Under the pieces are notes generated by a model. That model had not been told where the DNA came from. It made no database searches and worked only from the letters and a program-made list of their open reading frames with translations. This document shows positions 26,601 to 38,600 of a DNA stretch of 64,000 nt, in pieces (the stretch's first letter is position 1; the number at the start of each line of letters is the position of its first letter). The stretch lies in NCBI GenBank assembly GCA_017591395.1, contig WEDG01002824.1, positions 1-64,000 of the forward strand. Reading direction: 5' to 3'. The DNA comes from Schistocephalus solidus (Eukaryota; Platyhelminthes; Cestoda; Diphyllobothriidea; Diphyllobothriidae). The position numbers and the translations under genes were made by a program.

Positions 26601-29600
26601 TCCTAAAGCCAAGTCAGTTTTATACCATAACTTCTTGTAAAAGTCTTATTTATTTTTTCCAATGAAGTTTTATTACAATGATCATATGAGTAAGTCAGTT
26701 CAGTTTATTAAGGGAAAGATAGGCAAACTCCTTTTAACTCCTTCTTGGTTACAGTATGGCTAAAAAGGCTCTGGTACATCATGAAAATGTAAAAAAGGTT
26801 GGTTTACATAATAGCGTGCGGAAAATAAGCAGTTGTTGGCTCATCGAAGAGATTAAACATAAATGTGTACTTGCATATTACGAGTAGCATGAGTACATGC
26901 TATTGTTGGTGACAAGATTCTCGTGAGTGAGGCATATGCGACGAGTTTGAGATAATAAAAATGCTATACAAATGGTACTGTAATATAAAAAGTAGTATTG
27001 TAATATAAGAGTGTGATTCAACTGGGACGTGACTAAGAAGATCTGGGGATATTTTAGTGGGCACTGCTATACTGGTCCAGGTTTTTCTTAAAAATCTCAA
27101 CGGACGTAGCCATAACATCATCCAGAGACAGAGCATTCCAAGCCGCGACCGCTCTCTTGGAGAAGAAGAACTTTCGTGTATCCAGTCTGGCCCCAGTTAC
27201 ACGTAGTTTGAGTGAATGCCCTCTCAAGTTCGTGGTTGTTGCTAACTGGAAGAAGTCTCCAGGTGCGAGGCAGCAGCCCTGACCGCACATGATACGGAAT
27301 GTTTGTATCAGGTCACCTCGTAGCTGCCTGTATCTCATGGGAAAGAGATCAAGGTTAGCTAATCGGGTTTCGTAGGGTAATGAGCCCTGTCCAGTCACAA
27401 GTTTGGTTGCACACCTTTGAACCTTTTCGAGGATATTGAGATCCTTCGCGGTCCAGGGTGTCCAAGCTTGGATAGCGAACTCCAATTGCGGCCGCACGAA
27501 ATTTCGAAAGTATAACACTTAAAACTGATGGTTAGAGTGGCTTACAACCACCCCTTTCTTAAGTGTCCGAGACAACCGCCTGTAATGCTGGGACGGTTGT
27601 TTTGGCTAGAGCCTGTAGGAATAAGGAAATACCCCTCTTAATCTCTTGCGTGTAACAAACCGACAGAAGGCAACTGGTAGGAGTAGAAATCTAGGGAACA
27701 GTAGGCCTTTTTCATTGAAACGGTATGCAATGAAAACACTGTCCTAAGTAAATACAATCGTTCAGCCGTACCGAACCGCAAATAAGTAGCGAACACTGAT
27801 GCACAAATGTGAGGAGTGGTCGTAGACCACTTACCAAACTGACATCTTCACTCATTTTCCCTCTTAGAATATTTTGCAACTTCAGCAACGCTTATCACGA
27901 GCAGCTAGGATAACATCATGTTGGTCTATGTATAGACTTCTGTCAGACTTTGTTCCTTTTATTACATCTTACTGCCAGTGCTAGGTCCTATTTCTGCGGG
28001 TACTCCTCTACTTATAATTTTCTTCCTGACTGAAAACTAGGATAATTAGTTTATCTTACATGCTGACCTCCGACTAAAGAAAGGCTGAAAGTATCACCCT
28101 CCACTTTTGACAAAAACATGGAAATGTATGTTTGCCTCCCATCTACTCCTGATAGTGCCAGGTAACTCCGTCGCCAGCATTCCGATGGTTATCCGGGATC
28201 CAACTTCGGTCTTCCAGTCCGCCACTTTGAGTTTCGGTGATGGTGGTAACTCAACGTCGCTTGCCTTAGCCGAGGGCGTCGTCGAGTCGGCGCCACTGGC
28301 AGCGGCTGACTTCCTCTCCGGTCGAAATCATTTGGTGACGGCCAGCTGGGACCGTCTTGGGCGCCTCTACGATGTCAACACGGGCCAGGAGGTGCATTCC
28401 CTGACGGGTCATGATCACCAACTGACGGACGTGCGCTGCGCCGAGCAGTTGCCCGTTGTGGTTACGTCTGCGCGTGACAGCACCTTCCGTCTGTGGGATT
28501 TTCGCACACCCCGTCTGCAGATCCACGTTCAGCAAGCGCACAGTCGGTGAGTGACTCCGGTCTGTGTCTCTCCCCCTCCCCCTACTCCAGTCCTTCTGTG
28601 CGTTGTCTTGGCTGTTGCTTTCTCACACTGTTTGCAGCTTCCATCAGTTCTCGCTGATAAGCAGCTGGTTTCAAAAGGGACATTACGGTACCCGTCACGG
28701 CAGCTAAACCACTCGGGAGACTTCGCAGTCAAACATCGGCTGAAACAGAACTAACTGTCCGCCTGCCTGCCTTCCCCCTCCCCCCTCCGAATCGTGAAGT
28801 GCCAGTGGACGCTTCTTTGTGAAGAACAATTGGAAATCGATCTCAACCTTGGAAGTGATGTGAGGGTGTTCAACATCCACCATCAATATACGCCGTTAAA
28901 AAATCTTCGCGCTGAACACAGCAGCTGCATTTACTCTGGATGCGCCAAATTTGGATTAACTATAACCGCGGAAGAAGTATTTTTGCGCGAACTGGCATTA
29001 ACCGCGGGATATGCTGAACATGCAATAATTTTCAATGATAATCGCTAACTTTTGGAGACCAGTAGCCCCACTTGGGAGACTGATATTAAACGGCGCAATG
29101 GCGTTTCGAACCTCCATCACCCCATCAGGTAGGCCTTAATCCTTCTGACGAAATTGCTGCGGCATCTTCCGTACCAAACTTACCAACTTTCGCTCGGCAG
29201 CCTTTCAAACAATCTGGAGTGTAAGCGCGTTGAGACCGTTTTTACTCGAAGATCCTTCCCCGTGCTGGATCCAATATTTATTATACCGAGAGATGTCAAT
29301 TGGCAGACATCGTGGGTTAGAAGATTCAAAGCCGTCCTTTACTTCCTGTTTCGAAGTAACGCCAGTCGTAATCTTCCATTCCAGTAGCTCGTTCTGATGT
29401 CATGCATAATTCCTATATGGTTATTTCGCCGCCTCTTTGCTCTGCGTCTGAAGACTCCATTTTTTCGCATCCAAATATGCTTTGCTTCGGAATAATATTT
29501 TACGAAAACTGCGGTCATTCAAATCAAAATTACGTAAGAACCTTACCTTGGAAAGCATAAAGTCACTATTGGTGGTTTCATTCCAGAACACTGAACTTCC

Positions 29601-32600
29601 GAACTTTGAAAAGGGTCCTCTTGGTATTTAATGGCATACATGGTTTACTTGTTCAAATTGAAAATCACCTACATTTTTACAACCCTTTTTTTACTTTACT
29701 GCTAAATCCACTAAATCCTCTTCCCTGCAGCGATGTTCTTCATTGCCTCTTATGTCATCTCCTCAGTTTCGACCCTTAGCGATCTGTTACGATCGCGGCG
29801 AATTCTTCTGTTTTTGCCACATGCTTTGGGTTTGTTGGGTCAGCGAAGAAGTATCATGGATCTTCTCCACTCTGACCGACCAAGTTGAAAGTAGTCTCGT
29901 GATTTATGACTTTCAGGTGGTGACATCTATGCTATTATTCCCAGGTTGCCACTGTTTCCTGATTGTGTTCCCGAGGCATGACTAGAAGTACTTCTCGCCT
30001 GGGTACGAGATGACCTGATAGATTCTAGGAAGTGTCTAAGCCTGACGTTTCGGATTCCCACGCGAACCCATCGTCAGATACGGTCACAGATAAGGGTAGT
30101 GGCGGCACAAGGTTTGCAGTACTTATATGACGCAGTGGCCAGGCCACTATTATGACAGCGAGCGAAATCGCCACCCACAAAGAATCGACAATGGTGATGA
30201 AGTCACGGCCATATACGACTTGGGTACGAACCGAAAAGCAATCATCGCACCAATTATGAACCTCAGCGACGAACACGAGGACCACCAATTACTATAGGCC
30301 GGGCCAGGAACCTTGCGACCCTTTTACCCTTCTTTTGCCACAGTCTTCGATGAGGATCTCGAGTGAGAATCCGAAATTTCAGGCCAATAAGCATTGTGTT
30401 CCAGTGATCGCATCTTCTTCTTTCACAGTGAGTCTTTCAACTTGAGATCATTTCCTATTCGTTGACATCTCACCACACTCACAACCAAAACGGCCTTGAA
30501 TTCCAAGGTATAACAAGACGTCGCCTGTCCAGTTCCGAGGTCAAATTAGTGGGTACTCATCCCGCAGGACTGGCGATGACTGCTGCATGCTGATGGAAAA
30601 CAAGTCTAGAGTCCAGTGGACGGATGAGTGGATTTGGATGGAAAGGAAGTGGCTTACCAGGTCTAACGCCAACGGCTGAAATTCCGGCTTGTGGATGGAA
30701 CACAGTCTGCTGAAGATGATGAAGATAAAGAGGGGCAGTGGTGTTCACTCCAGTCTGTCTTGGCTTTCCTGCACAGCCTTTTAATTTTCAGCGACGCCAC
30801 TGCATTGCTACTTGTTCGCCCTAAATGACTTCTTCATAGCTCCTGCTCCCAGCCCCTGCACATTGCAATTTAAGGTCTGCACGACGGATCTTCTCCACTC
30901 CCGACCGCAAAGTGGAAAGGAGTTTCGTGATTTATGACTTTCAAGTGGTAATGTACTTGCTGGCATTCCATTTTTTAGGGCGTGGTGATGGGTCTTGCGT
31001 GTTATTGCTCCGCTTGGGGTTTGAAGTACACCGTCAATTCGCTTCGTGGGAAGCTCCGTGAACATGATCGCCTACTGCAGTCAACCTGCCAATTCTTTTG
31101 CACCCATGTACTTAAACGATTGTTTATCCATGCGTTGAACGTTTTCACCTATGAGTAGTCAGGTCTTTTGCTGACCGCTTTTAATGACTGATTGCATCGA
31201 CTTAACTGTTTAGCCAAGCTTTAGTGCCCTTTCAACTGAGCCCTGCCTTCAATGCAGACTCCTGGCTGCTGAATGAGCAGTTACAGAAGTTAACGAGATT
31301 CCTTGGGAGTTTTTACCCTCGAGGTTGGGCTTTCCCAAATGCCCTTCGAGTAAAGAAAAGTGTTCGATAATTTGTTTTAAAAAGCTCACTGACCACTTTC
31401 GCTTGTACCGTTCTGTCTTGGAGCTCACTCGCGAACCCCACATGCAGCCGCATAGCGGCTAATGTACTAGGCACATAGAAATCACTACATGCTTGCTTTA
31501 CGTCTAAACGCTCGCTCTTTTGGCATCTAAATATGACAGGTGGACCGTCGATTTCGACGATGTCCACCGTATGCTCCACACCAGGTAGTGCATGGACGGT
31601 GACTTGCGCGTGAATTAGTTTTAAGTGATAGTAGCCTTGCGCTGCAGCTACCGCTCTCTCGCCTCCTCCTCCACCTGAGCCCGGTGTCAAGACAGAGTCA
31701 AGAAGACCGGAGATGGGAGAGGGCGCAGGTGGCTGGCGCGGCCGGAGCCGACCCTGGGCGTCCACCACACCTGGCTCGGATCCCACGGATTGGGAGTGCC
31801 ATAAAGGCCACATAAAGAAGGAGCGATTGCAGCCTGACTCTCAGTCCGCCCGTCAGCCACTCCACTAACCACGTGGTCCGAGTTATCCCGTCAGTTGGCA
31901 ACCTTCCAAGCCACGGCTTTTAGCGCACCGTGATAGTTTCATGCGCGCCAGATTGTTTATAGTGAGTAAAATGCTCTGAGCTCTTGACCTCACTCTCTCC
32001 CCCAATCAGACCACTATCCGAGCCAGTTAGTTGTCTGAGGTGGGAGTGGGCCCATTGGCTGACGGGTTGGCGTACCCGTCTTCGCGCGCCACAGCACGTC
32101 CTGGCCCCCATAACGCACACACCAGGATTCACTAAATGAGGGGATATGGAGAAGCCATCGCCGCTGGACTCCCAGTCCACTAGTCAGCCACTCGACACAC
32201 ACAGCACATACACTGGGGCGACAGCGTGGTTTGGTTTAAGCGTCAGATTGGCAGCCTTCCAAGCCACGGTTTCTAGGAAACCGTAATTTTATCAGGTACA
32301 TTATGATGATTGTGAGGGTGTTGCCTATGTATTAGTGTAGATGGTGTGTGGTGATGTGGCTTTACCTCCGGTGGTTTACCGCAGGTTGTCGTGGAGGTGC
32401 ATGTGTCCTAATAGGCCCATGCGGTGTGTAAATGTGCGGGAGCATTAAGGGCAGTGTAGGCGTGCGCAGCGACTGTATGTCGGAGCCTCAGGCACTGGTT
32501 CATCATCCTCCCTGCCATGGATTCGTACGTGACTGATCAGGCCGATGCCTGAGTTGATGTTGCGGGCGCAGTGTAAGCAGGAGAAATCGGTAGAGGCTTG

Positions 32601-35600
32601 GGAGATGTCATTCATGGTAGTGGGGCTGGCAGCGGCGTTCAGAATGGCAGGAGCGGAGGGTGTGCATGATGTATCGTTGTTTTCGGCATTGCGGTGAATT
32701 CCGCTGTTATGGATGCGCATGTGACCGAATAGGCCCATGCGATGAGTGAATGTGCGAGGACAGTGAGGATAGTTAAGTCGACGATCTCGGCTGTGTGTTG
32801 GTGCTCCTGGCACTGGTTCACCAGTCTGTATACGATGGATTCGCAAGTGACCGACCAGGCCGTTGCGTGATGTGAACGTGCGGTTGCAATGAGGGCAGGT
32901 TAGGAGAGAGTCCCCATTGCTGGTGGTGATGGTAGTGAAGGCAAAGGCGGTGGTGGTTGCGGTGGTGCGGGTAACAGGCGATGAGTATTGGGATGTGGTC
33001 TCTATGATGGTGGGAGTAATGGAATTGATGCCAGGAGTGAGGGTGGGGAAGTCTGAAGTAGGGTTGGCAGAATTTGACGTAGAAATTGGAATTGTCTGAT
33101 TGTTGGTGCATTGCATCCGAAGATGTCCAACCAGGTCGATTCGCGCACGGAAATTGCGTTGACAGCGCGAGCATTTTGGCAGGGCCTGGGCATCGATGAT
33201 GTTGGTCCGGGGTGCTGGTGAATTTCGTGCCGCTCTTTTGGCCTTGGCGGCGACGATGTGGTTGGCCTCATAGATTGCTGAGCCAGTCTTCACGGATCTT
33301 CCCCATGCCGGTCTATCCTGGGCGAGGTCCTCCCAGGTCGCCGGGTTGATTTGCAGTTACTTCAGTGATTTCTTCAGTGTCATTGTAGCGTCGTTTTTGA
33401 CCTCCCTGTCGGCGAGCACCCGTAGCGACATCTCCATAGAAAAGTAGTTTGGGTAGTCGCTCGTCGTCCATTTTCACATGGTGGCCGCTCCATCGCAGTC
33501 GCACTTGCCTCAGCATGGCGTGGATGCTGAGTGTTCAGGTGAATACCGTGGCGATTCCACGGTGTTCAGGTGAATACCGTGGCGATTCCACATGGGGGCC
33601 TGCAGCCGGCCGAAAGCCTGACTAGCTTTGGAGATCCGTTGGGCAACCTCGTCATCGATTCTTGCAGTGTGCGACAACGTGCTTCCTCGATAAGCAAAGG
33701 TTGCCACGTTTTTGAGTTGAGCACCGTTGACATTGATTCGGGGAGCATTGTATTCCGCGCTGGGTGGCGGCTGGGGCTTAACAGCCGTTTTGGCTGTACT
33801 GATTGTTAATCCAAAATGGGCTTTACCTGCGGCGAAGAGGTCCATACTCCTTTGCATGTCCTCCTGTGTCACGGTGTTAAGGGCGCAGTCGTCCGCGAAG
33901 AGCAATTCATGGACTGTAGTCGTAGACACGCGCGTTGAAGCCTGCATACGCCGACTTTTGAGAAGGTGTCCGTCAGTTCTGTAGGCGATGCGGATCCCAG
34001 GCTGCTCATCACGGTAGGCGTCCATCAGCATAGCAGAGAACATGAGACTGAACAGGGTGGGAGCCATACGCAGCCCTGCTACACTACATTGGTCACTGCG
34101 AATGCTTCGGATACCGTCCCGTTGTCAGTGATGCGCGCCGTCATCCCGTCATGAAGCTGACGCACCATGTGCGTGAACCGTTCAGTACAACCAAATTTCT
34201 GCATGAAGATCTTCCCAGCGATGTTGAGCAACGAGATGACTCTGTGATTATCACAGAGTTGCCGGTTCCCCTTCTGTTTGTAGAGATGGACGATGGTCGC
34301 GTCTTTGAACTCCTGAGAAACTTGTCCTTGGCGCCACATCTCCTGGACGAGTGTTGTGAGTTCTGCCATCAGCTGGCGCCCACCGTGCTTGTAGACTTCC
34401 GGTGTGATTGCGTCGGATCCTGGTGCTTTACCGCTGGAACTCTGCTGCACGGCCCGGATGGTTTCTGGTCAGGAAGGCGGCAGATCCAGGTCATTGTTCG
34501 TGTCCATTTTAAGGAGCCGGTCAATGGCAGCATCGGAGATGGCTTATGAGCAATTAAGGGCACTTCTGAAGTGCTCGGCCCAGCGCTTTAGAATTTGCGA
34601 TTTCTCTGTCAGCAGTGTTGTGCCGTCAGAACTGAGCAGTGGCGCGGTCCCCTTGATACACGGGCCGTAGATGGCCTTGATGGCTTTGAAGAAGTTTTTC
34701 ATTTCATTGCGGTCCGCTTACCCCTGGATTTCCTGACCCTTTCGGATCATCCAGGCATCCTGCATCTCCCGCAGCCGTTGCTGTATAAGGCGCCGGCATC
34801 TGAAGAAGGCTGCTTTGGTGGCGTCAGTCCGAAGGTCCATGTAGGCTTTGTGTAGTCAATTCTTCTCCGCGAGTAAGTTGCTGATGTCGGCGTCATTGTC
34901 ATCAAACCAGTCCTGGTCTTGACGGCGTGCGCGTCCGAGGACTTCGCGGGACTGGATCACATTTCGCAGTTGACACCATCGTGTTTCCACGGTAGCATTT
35001 TCATCTGGAGCATGCAGGTCCTCCAGTTTCTCGGTTATTTGGTTGCTGAAATCAAAACAGTGAGCAGGCAAATTTAATAAAAGAGTATTTAACTTATCTG
35101 GCGGCCTCTTACCTTGGGGCCTTCGTAGGGGTTGCAGTCGGAACCTCATCTGGGAGATGATGAGGCGGTGATCTGTTCAACCATCGGCTTCGCGGATCGC
35201 CTTGGTTACCAGCACGTCCTGTCGATCTCGCCTCCGGACGAGAAAATAGTCCAGCAAATGCCAGCGCCGCGATCGAGGGTGCATTCACGTGGCCTTCTCC
35301 CGCGTCGGAAGGCGGAAGAAGGTGTTGGTCAGCAGGAGACGGTGTTCCGCACACGTGCGCAGAAAAAGGAGGCCGTTATCGTCACAGCTACCGAGACCGT
35401 GGGGACCATGCACTCCCTGCCAGGCAGCGTGGTCAGTCCCGACGCGGGCGTTGAAGTCACCAAGGCAAATTAACTTGTCCTCTTTCGGCACAGTTGCCAG
35501 CAGGGCGTGCAGGTCCTCGTATAATTCGTCCTTCGCCGCATCAGAGCTCTTCATTGAGGGATCGTAGGCGCTGATGGTGGTGGCGAACTGGTCTCCCCGA

Positions 35601-38600
35601 AGAGGCAGGCGGAGGCTCATCAGGCGCTCATTGATACACTGCGGCAGACAGGGCAGACGTCCTACGATGTCGTTCCGGATTGCAAAGGCAACACCAGCGT
35701 CGCATCGCTATACTTTTGGCCAGCCGCTCCAGAAGAAGGTGTATCCGGCACCCACCTCCAGCTGACCCTGCTCAGAGAATCGGGTCTCGCTGAGAGCAGC
35801 AATGTCCACCTTTTAGCGCGCCAGTTCTCGAGCGACTAGCGCCGTCCTGCGTTCCGGCCGGTTACTCCTAGGATGGTCTTAAAGGGAACGAACATTCCAG
35901 GCTGCTAGCGTAAGTGGACTCACCCGAGCAGCCTGGAGGGTATGGCGAGGGGGATTGAGACGGGAGTATTGTTGTTTTTTGAGTTTTACGACCGCGTATT
36001 TTGCGATCTGCGAGCCGCGGCGGGCCGCAGAAGACGTGATAACCAGCATTTGTTTAGGGCACCTTTTCTAGCCCCCTCCTCCGCGAGGAGGCAATCAGTG
36101 CTGTCCCTAAATAGGGCTGCTTAGACATCCAAGACGGCTGCCGAACTCCACTATGGGTCACGGTTTTGTTTTAGTGGGAGAACGACCCGAGTTAGCCTGG
36201 GCCACCTACGGGGTTGCGGTCGCCCCCACCGTAGGACTTTTTTAGAGGGGAGGAGGACCCACAGGTGAGAGTTGGGTACCAGTTAGAGGCGGCCACAGGA
36301 GCATTCACCACCTGTACGAGACAAATAGAGCGACCAAATGCTATCTGTGTGGTGCTTCCCCTAACTAGTACCCCTACACCCCCATCTAAATATACCGCAC
36401 TTTGGAATAATCTTTCACGAGAACTTAGTGCATCTTCTAACTTATCGGTATTAAACTTCAAATTACGCAGACATCTCGTCTAGGAAATCGCAAAGTTAAT
36501 ATTGACGGTTCTAGTCCGCAACAGTCAACTTCTGGGCTTTTAAAAGGGTCTTCCTGAGATTTAAGGGCATGCTCTACTTCTTCAAATTTCAACGTGCACT
36601 TAGACTTTGCCAACCCCGTGTTTTGATTGGCTGATAAATCCATTGATTTTATCCCCATGCAGCGATGATTTTCGGGACCTTTCATGTTATCTCCTCATTT
36701 CGACCCTAAGCGATCTGATGACGATCACGACGGGTTCCTTCGTGTTCGCCACCTGCCGAGATTTATCATGGTTTCACCTCCACATGCTTTGATGATCCTC
36801 GCGGGAATTAAGGGTTGGAGTGATCGTGTCGGTTTCGCTTAACATTTACACTGACTGTGACCGTTCTCCGTGGTTTTCTCCTCTCCCACCACCTTGATGG
36901 CTGCCTCTACTGTTATCCGAAAAATATTGTGATCGCATCTCCGATTTAGGAATTCTCCCATGATACAGAACGTTTCAAAGGTTGCTGTACTCTCACCTGC
37001 AGGGTGGTCATGTCTCACATGCGTATTTACCTTCCCCTGAGCGAAATTTCGCTCTCGTTAAAAACTAATAAATTACATTCATTATGTTATTTTCAGCTAA
37101 ATATAGAGTTTTTTCACTGTTCGCTACCTATCTTTCATATCTTAAACACAAACTGAGCAATGGACAGCGTTTGCGTTCTCCTTCTAAAATTCCTTTGAAC
37201 ATTTTTTTTTCATTGACGGTGAAACTATCCTAATGGGTGCTAAATGAATGAAAAAATAATATATTTAACTAAGCATGCCGGTCAGAAGGTGCGGATTCGG
37301 CTGTGTTTTTTTCATCGAAATTACCTGCCGGATCGGGCATGATCGCGAAAGCCGTGTCTGGTGCTCTCGTGGGTGTCTTTTACATAAATCATAATGGTGT
37401 CTTCTAGCCCTCCCTTCATTATGTATGCCCTTTCGTGCTTTGCTCTCTCGCAGGACCGTCTCAACCGCGCAATTCCTTCCCAGCTGCCCTCCGGATCTTT
37501 TGATCAGTGCCGGCACGGACCGCATTTGCAGACTTTGGGATCTGCGCAAGTGTCGCTCTCCCCTCTTCACCATCCGCACCGACGCCGGCATCAACAGACT
37601 CGCTGTCCTGCAGGTACTCCTCGCTCAGCCCTCGTTCCGTCACGCGCATTGGCTGTGCGATTGTACTCACAGACGTTCTTCTTTTCTCTTTTATTCATCT
37701 GAGGAAGAATTTCGTAAGCCTTCCATTAAAGGAAAACGGCAGATTTTTGGAGCCTGTGCGCTAGGATGACTAATACATCGCTAGGTTTGTGAATTTCGGT
37801 TCCACGCACTGAAGCCTCGAAGGCAGGTAACAGCGAGCCCAGCCAATCCCGGTCGACTCAGGCGGCAGCCAATATAACATATTTTCCTGGGCATGTTTAT
37901 AAGCTAGTTGGCTTCTGTGTCCTTGGCATGCGTCCAAGGACGATTTGGTCAGGCGAGCTCGAAATCGCGCGGAATGTGCGTTTTCATTTCCCTTGAATTT
38001 TGAGACCTTTCAGATTAAATTAATTTGGATACTAATTTTTTAAGTATGAAGTTGAGAAGCATAGTCGAAACCTGACTTGAAACACTTGCATCATCAACCA
38101 GACATTTTTAGTTCAATATTTGCATTGCTCTTAGGCGTTGATCAACACGCATGTTTCGAGAATGTCATTTTGCGTAAGAAGGACAGTCGCTAGCTATGCA
38201 TGTCATGGCTACTGCTCATTGCCAACAAGCTGGAGTCGTTCTAGGTCTCGCCCTCATTGGGTGTGATTGCACTCTCTCATTTTCATGTCCAGTCATTTGT
38301 CACTTATCCGATAAGTCCCACGCTGTTCAGCTAACACGACAAAGGCAAAAGATCGACTAGTAGGGTGTGCCATTTAGCCTTTGGAAAATTTGAGTTGAAC
38401 AAAACCCTACGAACTGTCAGCAGTTCAATAAATCTGTTCCTGTGAACCCTACCTCGCCACGGTAGGTGCTGACGTTGGATTTCAGACCCAAAATCCTTAT
38501 CCGCTGTCAAACCGACTCCTTGACCACTCGATCGCCGGAGCCTCATGCATGGCCAACGTCCTGTCTACAATCTAAATGTCGCGTTTCCAGACTCGGGGTT

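Larger units (their letters stand above)
31535..36382 (-). mobile_element. RTE-like LINE with C-terminal C2H2 zinc fingers, end to end
   Basis: It is 4,848 bp between perfect 11-bp target duplications. Minus-strand order: G-rich 5' UTR (36,382 to ~35,915), endonuclease, linker, reverse transcriptase, thumb region, array of C2H2 fingers, long two-module 3' UTR. The RT and endonuclease belong to the RTE-like group common in invertebrates. The fingers follow the RT in the same frame series, so they look like part of ORF2. An RT deletion and several stops make this copy inactive. It lies antisense in the 8.9 kb WDR37 intron. Confidence 0.85.
29940..37035 (-). repeat. Element X copy B, split by an RTE insertion
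   Basis: X sequence runs from 37,035 down to 36,383, is interrupted by the RTE element, and resumes from 31,534 to 29,940. Order and orientation are the reverse of copy A (18,605-20,796). The CATCTAAATAT at the break occurs once in the X consensus but on both sides of the RTE. Confidence 0.85.

Noticed and set aside
32445..33293. A host C2H2 zinc-finger gene
   Set aside because: The same fingers recur beside RTE RT and 3' UTR sequence at two other places in the window, and one lies inside target duplications with the RT. They belong to the mobile element.
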